A stretch of 64,000 nucleotides of DNA from Paenibacillus sedimenti (GTDB taxonomy: Bacteria; Bacillota; Bacilli; Paenibacillales; NBRC-103111), in contig NZ_JACVVD010000003.1 in assembly GCF_014534655.1 (NCBI RefSeq), positions 1 through 64,000 on the forward strand. Reading direction: 5' to 3'. The first letter of the stretch is position 1, and each line of letters begins with the position of its first letter. The position numbers and the translations under genes are program-made. The notes beneath the pieces are model-generated. The model worked only from the letters and a program-made list of their open reading frames with translations, was not told the origin of the DNA and ran no database searches. Positions 61,991 through 64,000 of this stretch are shown in pieces.

Positions 61991-62015
61991 GAGGCGATCA
62001 TAAATGATTCGCCTC
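61991..62015 (-). terminator. Terminator after the MsmE-type binding protein
   Basis: GAGGCGATCAT and ATGATTCGCCTC form a stem with one bulge, followed by TTTAG on the minus strand. It would end the short transcript of the binding protein and allow excess of that product. Confidence 0.7.
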
Positions 62016-62036
62016 ATTAATATTTAATGTTATTAA

Positions 62037-63392
62037 CTACTTTTTCTTCTGCGCTTCAATATCCGCATACGCTTTATCGATCGTTTTAATCGCTTCTGCT
62101 GTTGAAGTATCGATATTCCTTTTACCGATCGTCACTTCCTCGAACAATTTGTTCACCGCTTCTGACATTTGCGGGAACACCGGAGTAATCGGGCGCGGTC
62201 TTCCGTATTTCTGATTCTGAACCACGAACACATTTTTCGGATATTGGTTGAGTTCCGGGAATTCCTTAGCTGCCGAATAGCGCGACGGGATATCCTTTGT
62301 CATGGAGCTGTACGTTTTTTGGCCGTCTTGACCGGTTACCCAATTGACAAATTTCCAGGCCTCATCCGGATATTTGCTTTTCGCCGAAATGCCCAGTGCC
62401 CAGCTTCCGTTCGCAACCGCTTGTGCGCTTCCCTTCGGCAGCGGTGCGATATCATAGTCTTCGCCGAGTTTGAAGTTCGGAAATTTATCGTTCAGATACG
62501 ATAGCGACCAAGAACCGTCAATCGTAATACCCAGCTTGCCGTTCGGAAATGGATCTGGCGGATACTCCAGAGCTGAAACTTGGTGCTTATTATATAAATC
62601 AGAGAAAAATTGCAGCGCTTCTTTCGTTTTTGGCGAATCCAGATAGCCTTTGGCTGTCTTGCCGTCAGGGCTCATGATTTCGCCGCCGAATTGCCAAATG
62701 ATCGGATATTTGAAATATGCCGTTGCCCCCGCATTATTGAACCCTTGCGCAGGATCGATGCCAAATACGCCACTCTTCGGATCGTTGATTTTCTTGGCCG
62801 CATCCAGCACTTGGTCCCACGTCCATGGCTCGTCCGGATTTTTCGACGGCAGCGGGATGCCTTTAGCTTGAAACAACTTCTTATTATAGAACATAGCAAT
62901 GGAAGATTCCGTCAGAGGCGCCATATAAATTTCATTTTGATACGTGTAGGTCGCCAGCGTTGATTTCGGAATATCGTCCATATTGCCGTCTGCTTTGAAG
63001 TATGCCGTTAACGGCTTAAGCGCTCCCGCATTCGCGTAGGAGGCAAGCGTCGGCGCATCCAGCGCCATAATATCGGGCGGACTGCCGGAAGCGATCGATA
63101 CCCTCAGTTTCGTATCATAGTCCGAATATGGGATTGGCGTCATCTCAACCGAGATGTTCGGATATTTCTCCATAAAGGAAGCGACCAGCTTATCGTAAGC
63201 CGCATTTTCGGAATCGTTGCCCGAATTCCGCCAAAAGGTCAGCTTGACCTTTTCTTCTTTTTTCACTGCAGCATCCGTCGCTTTAGGCACTGTTGTCGCA
63301 GCTCCGTTATCTCCCTGGTTGGAACAGCCTGCGAGCATACCTCCGATTAAGATGGCGCTTACTGCGATCTGGCTTAGCTTTTTCAATGTCAT
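62037..63392 (-). CDS. ABC sugar-binding lipoprotein, MsmE type (451 aa)
   Basis: Signal peptide with lipobox LAGC (MTLKKLSQIAVSAILIGGMLAGCSN). The family-1 binding fold has LTFWRNSGNDSENAAYDKLVASFMEKYPNISVEMTPIPYSDYDTKLRVSIASGSPPDIMALD and a Trp-rich sugar site (WGTG-like motifs near the C-terminus). It hands oligosaccharides to the permeases at 55587 and 54734, which lie beyond the two-component genes and the levanase gene. A terminator directly follows. Confidence 0.92.
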   Translation of the reverse strand: MTLKKLSQIAVSAILIGGMLAGCSNQGDNGAATTVPKATDAAVKKEEKVKLTFWRNSGNDSENAAYDKLVASFMEKYPNISVEMTPIPYSDYDTKLRVSIASGSPPDIMALDAPTLASYANAGALKPLTAYFKADGNMDDIPKSTLATYTYQNEIYMAPLTESSIAMFYNKKLFQAKGIPLPSKNPDEPWTWDQVLDAAKKINDPKSGVFGIDPAQGFNNAGATAYFKYPIIWQFGGEIMSPDGKTAKGYLDSPKTKEALQFFSDLYNKHQVSALEYPPDPFPNGKLGITIDGSWSLSYLNDKFPNFKLGEDYDIAPLPKGSAQAVANGSWALGISAKSKYPDEAWKFVNWVTGQDGQKTYSSMTKDIPSRYSAAKEFPELNQYPKNVFVVQNQKYGRPRPITPVFPQMSEAVNKLFEEVTIGKRNIDTSTAEAIKTIDKAYADIEAQKKK

Positions 63393-64000
63393 TGCCCCTC
63401 TCTTCTGATCGTGTGTTGTTTCATGTAAGCATCATATCAAAAGAAAGATCGTAAAAAATTCAATATGCTCTGTTTCGAACTTATAATATAATCGTCTCAA
63501 ATTTTAAAAGACAGGCAGACCGCCGTCAATCTTTATTTCGCCTGCCCGACACCGACTCCCCATCTTGTTTGGAAATGACTAGAAGTTACCTATGAACAAG
63601 CGTTTCATATTCAAGTACGACTATATCAGTATTAAGTTCACGAGTGATGTATTTCTATTTGCCGATAATTCCCTCATAGTCACGACCTAGCAGATCCCCG
63701 CGTCCATATAAATTATATCTCCTTAGCGTATAACAAGTCGCAAAAGGCCTGATACTGTGGACGAATAAATTCCTTCCCACTTTACTTTTTGAAACGGAAG
63801 ATTTGACGCGACATTAGAATGGGTTCCGAACGCTAAAATAATTCAAGCTTGTTTTAGTATCACAATTAATAATGCGAAAAACATTTTATTTCCATTTAAA
63901 AGATTTTTTTACATTTATCCGTAACTTTTCATTGTTTATTGCAGTCTATATTATAAGAGTTGGCCAACTCATACTCTTTATAGGCGCAATTGGTAACAGT
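63393..64000. other. Right-edge intergenic region
   Basis: About 600 bp. On the minus strand GGCAGGC pairs with GCCTGTC before TTTT at 63509-63555, a likely terminator for an unseen upstream gene. A 41-codon minus-strand frame with a GTG start at 63655-63780 (ending YNLYGRGDLLGRDYEGIIGK) has no clear SD and no recognised family; it may be a remnant. A perfect palindrome GAGTTGGCCAACTC lies at 63957-63970. The rest is A+T-rich with no gene seen. Confidence 0.5.

Overview
The window looks like chromosomal DNA of a Paenibacillaceae member (Paenibacillus or close kin). Support: strong GGAGG ribosome binding sites throughout, a Gram-positive EutV/EutW-controlled ethanolamine operon, YesM/YesN-type two-component genes, LplB/LplC-type sugar ABC permeases without a linked ATPase, and an IcmF fused mutase next to bkd genes. 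Almost every gene is on the minus strand. No rRNA, tRNA or CRISPR array was seen.

Region 1 (1-6950) is the unusual part: an integron-like gene-cassette array. Seven small A+T-rich cassettes, six with the gene on the minus strand and one on the plus strand, are separated by seven G+C-rich repeats of about 155-171 bp. Each repeat can fold into a cloverleaf-like structure whose stems covary between copies. The two outermost arms of each cassette are inverted complements of each other and differ from cassette to cassette. This is the rule expected for integron cassettes (TTRRRY at the start, RYYYAAC at the start of the cassette's own attC). On the minus strand the array begins just after a tyrosine recombinase gene (5659-6798), with a degenerate attI-like site between. 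The recombinase ends like IntI but lacks the IntI-specific insertion and has an extra N-terminal domain, and it reads toward the cassettes. The far end of the array is broken by an IS3-family element that runs off the window. Cargo includes a DUF4375/DMP19 protein, a HAD hydrolase, a deoxyribosyltransferase/TIR-like protein, a small membrane protein and three unknowns.

Region 2 (6948-20476) is a complete-looking ethanolamine microcompartment operon read as eutL, BMC-H, eutE, eutM, pduL, unknown, eutN, eutS, eutP, eutW, eutV, eutA, eutB, eutC, a 42-residue membrane peptide, then an APC-family permease. A strong intrinsic terminator sits in the leader just before eutL, consistent with EutV (ANTAR) antitermination. 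A 40-bp-period array of five hairpins lies before the permease. eutT, eutH, eutQ and eutG are absent.

Region 3 (20727-28121) holds housekeeping or accessory genes: a secreted protein, a TPR protein, an alpha/beta hydrolase, a divergent MocR regulator/EamA exporter pair, an MreB-like protein, methionine aminopeptidase and a ClpP-like protease.

Region 4 (28217-42424) is one long catabolic operon: acyl-CoA dehydrogenase, (methyl)citrate synthase, prpD, prpB, icmF, branched-chain 2-oxoacid dehydrogenase E1-alpha, E1-beta and E2, thiolase, 3-hydroxyacyl-CoA dehydrogenase and a PduO-type cobalamin adenosyltransferase. Together these can take branched-chain oxoacids to acyl-CoAs, isomerise the CoA esters with B12, and run the methylcitrate cycle. 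The adenosyltransferase could also serve ethanolamine lyase and IcmF.

Region 5 (43572-63392) is a fructan (levan/sucrose) utilisation locus: four GH32 enzymes, a fructokinase, two sets of solute-binding protein plus two permeases, a LacI regulator with two palindromic operators, and a YesM/YesN two-component system. One GH32 carries Glu where the family's nucleophile Asp is expected.
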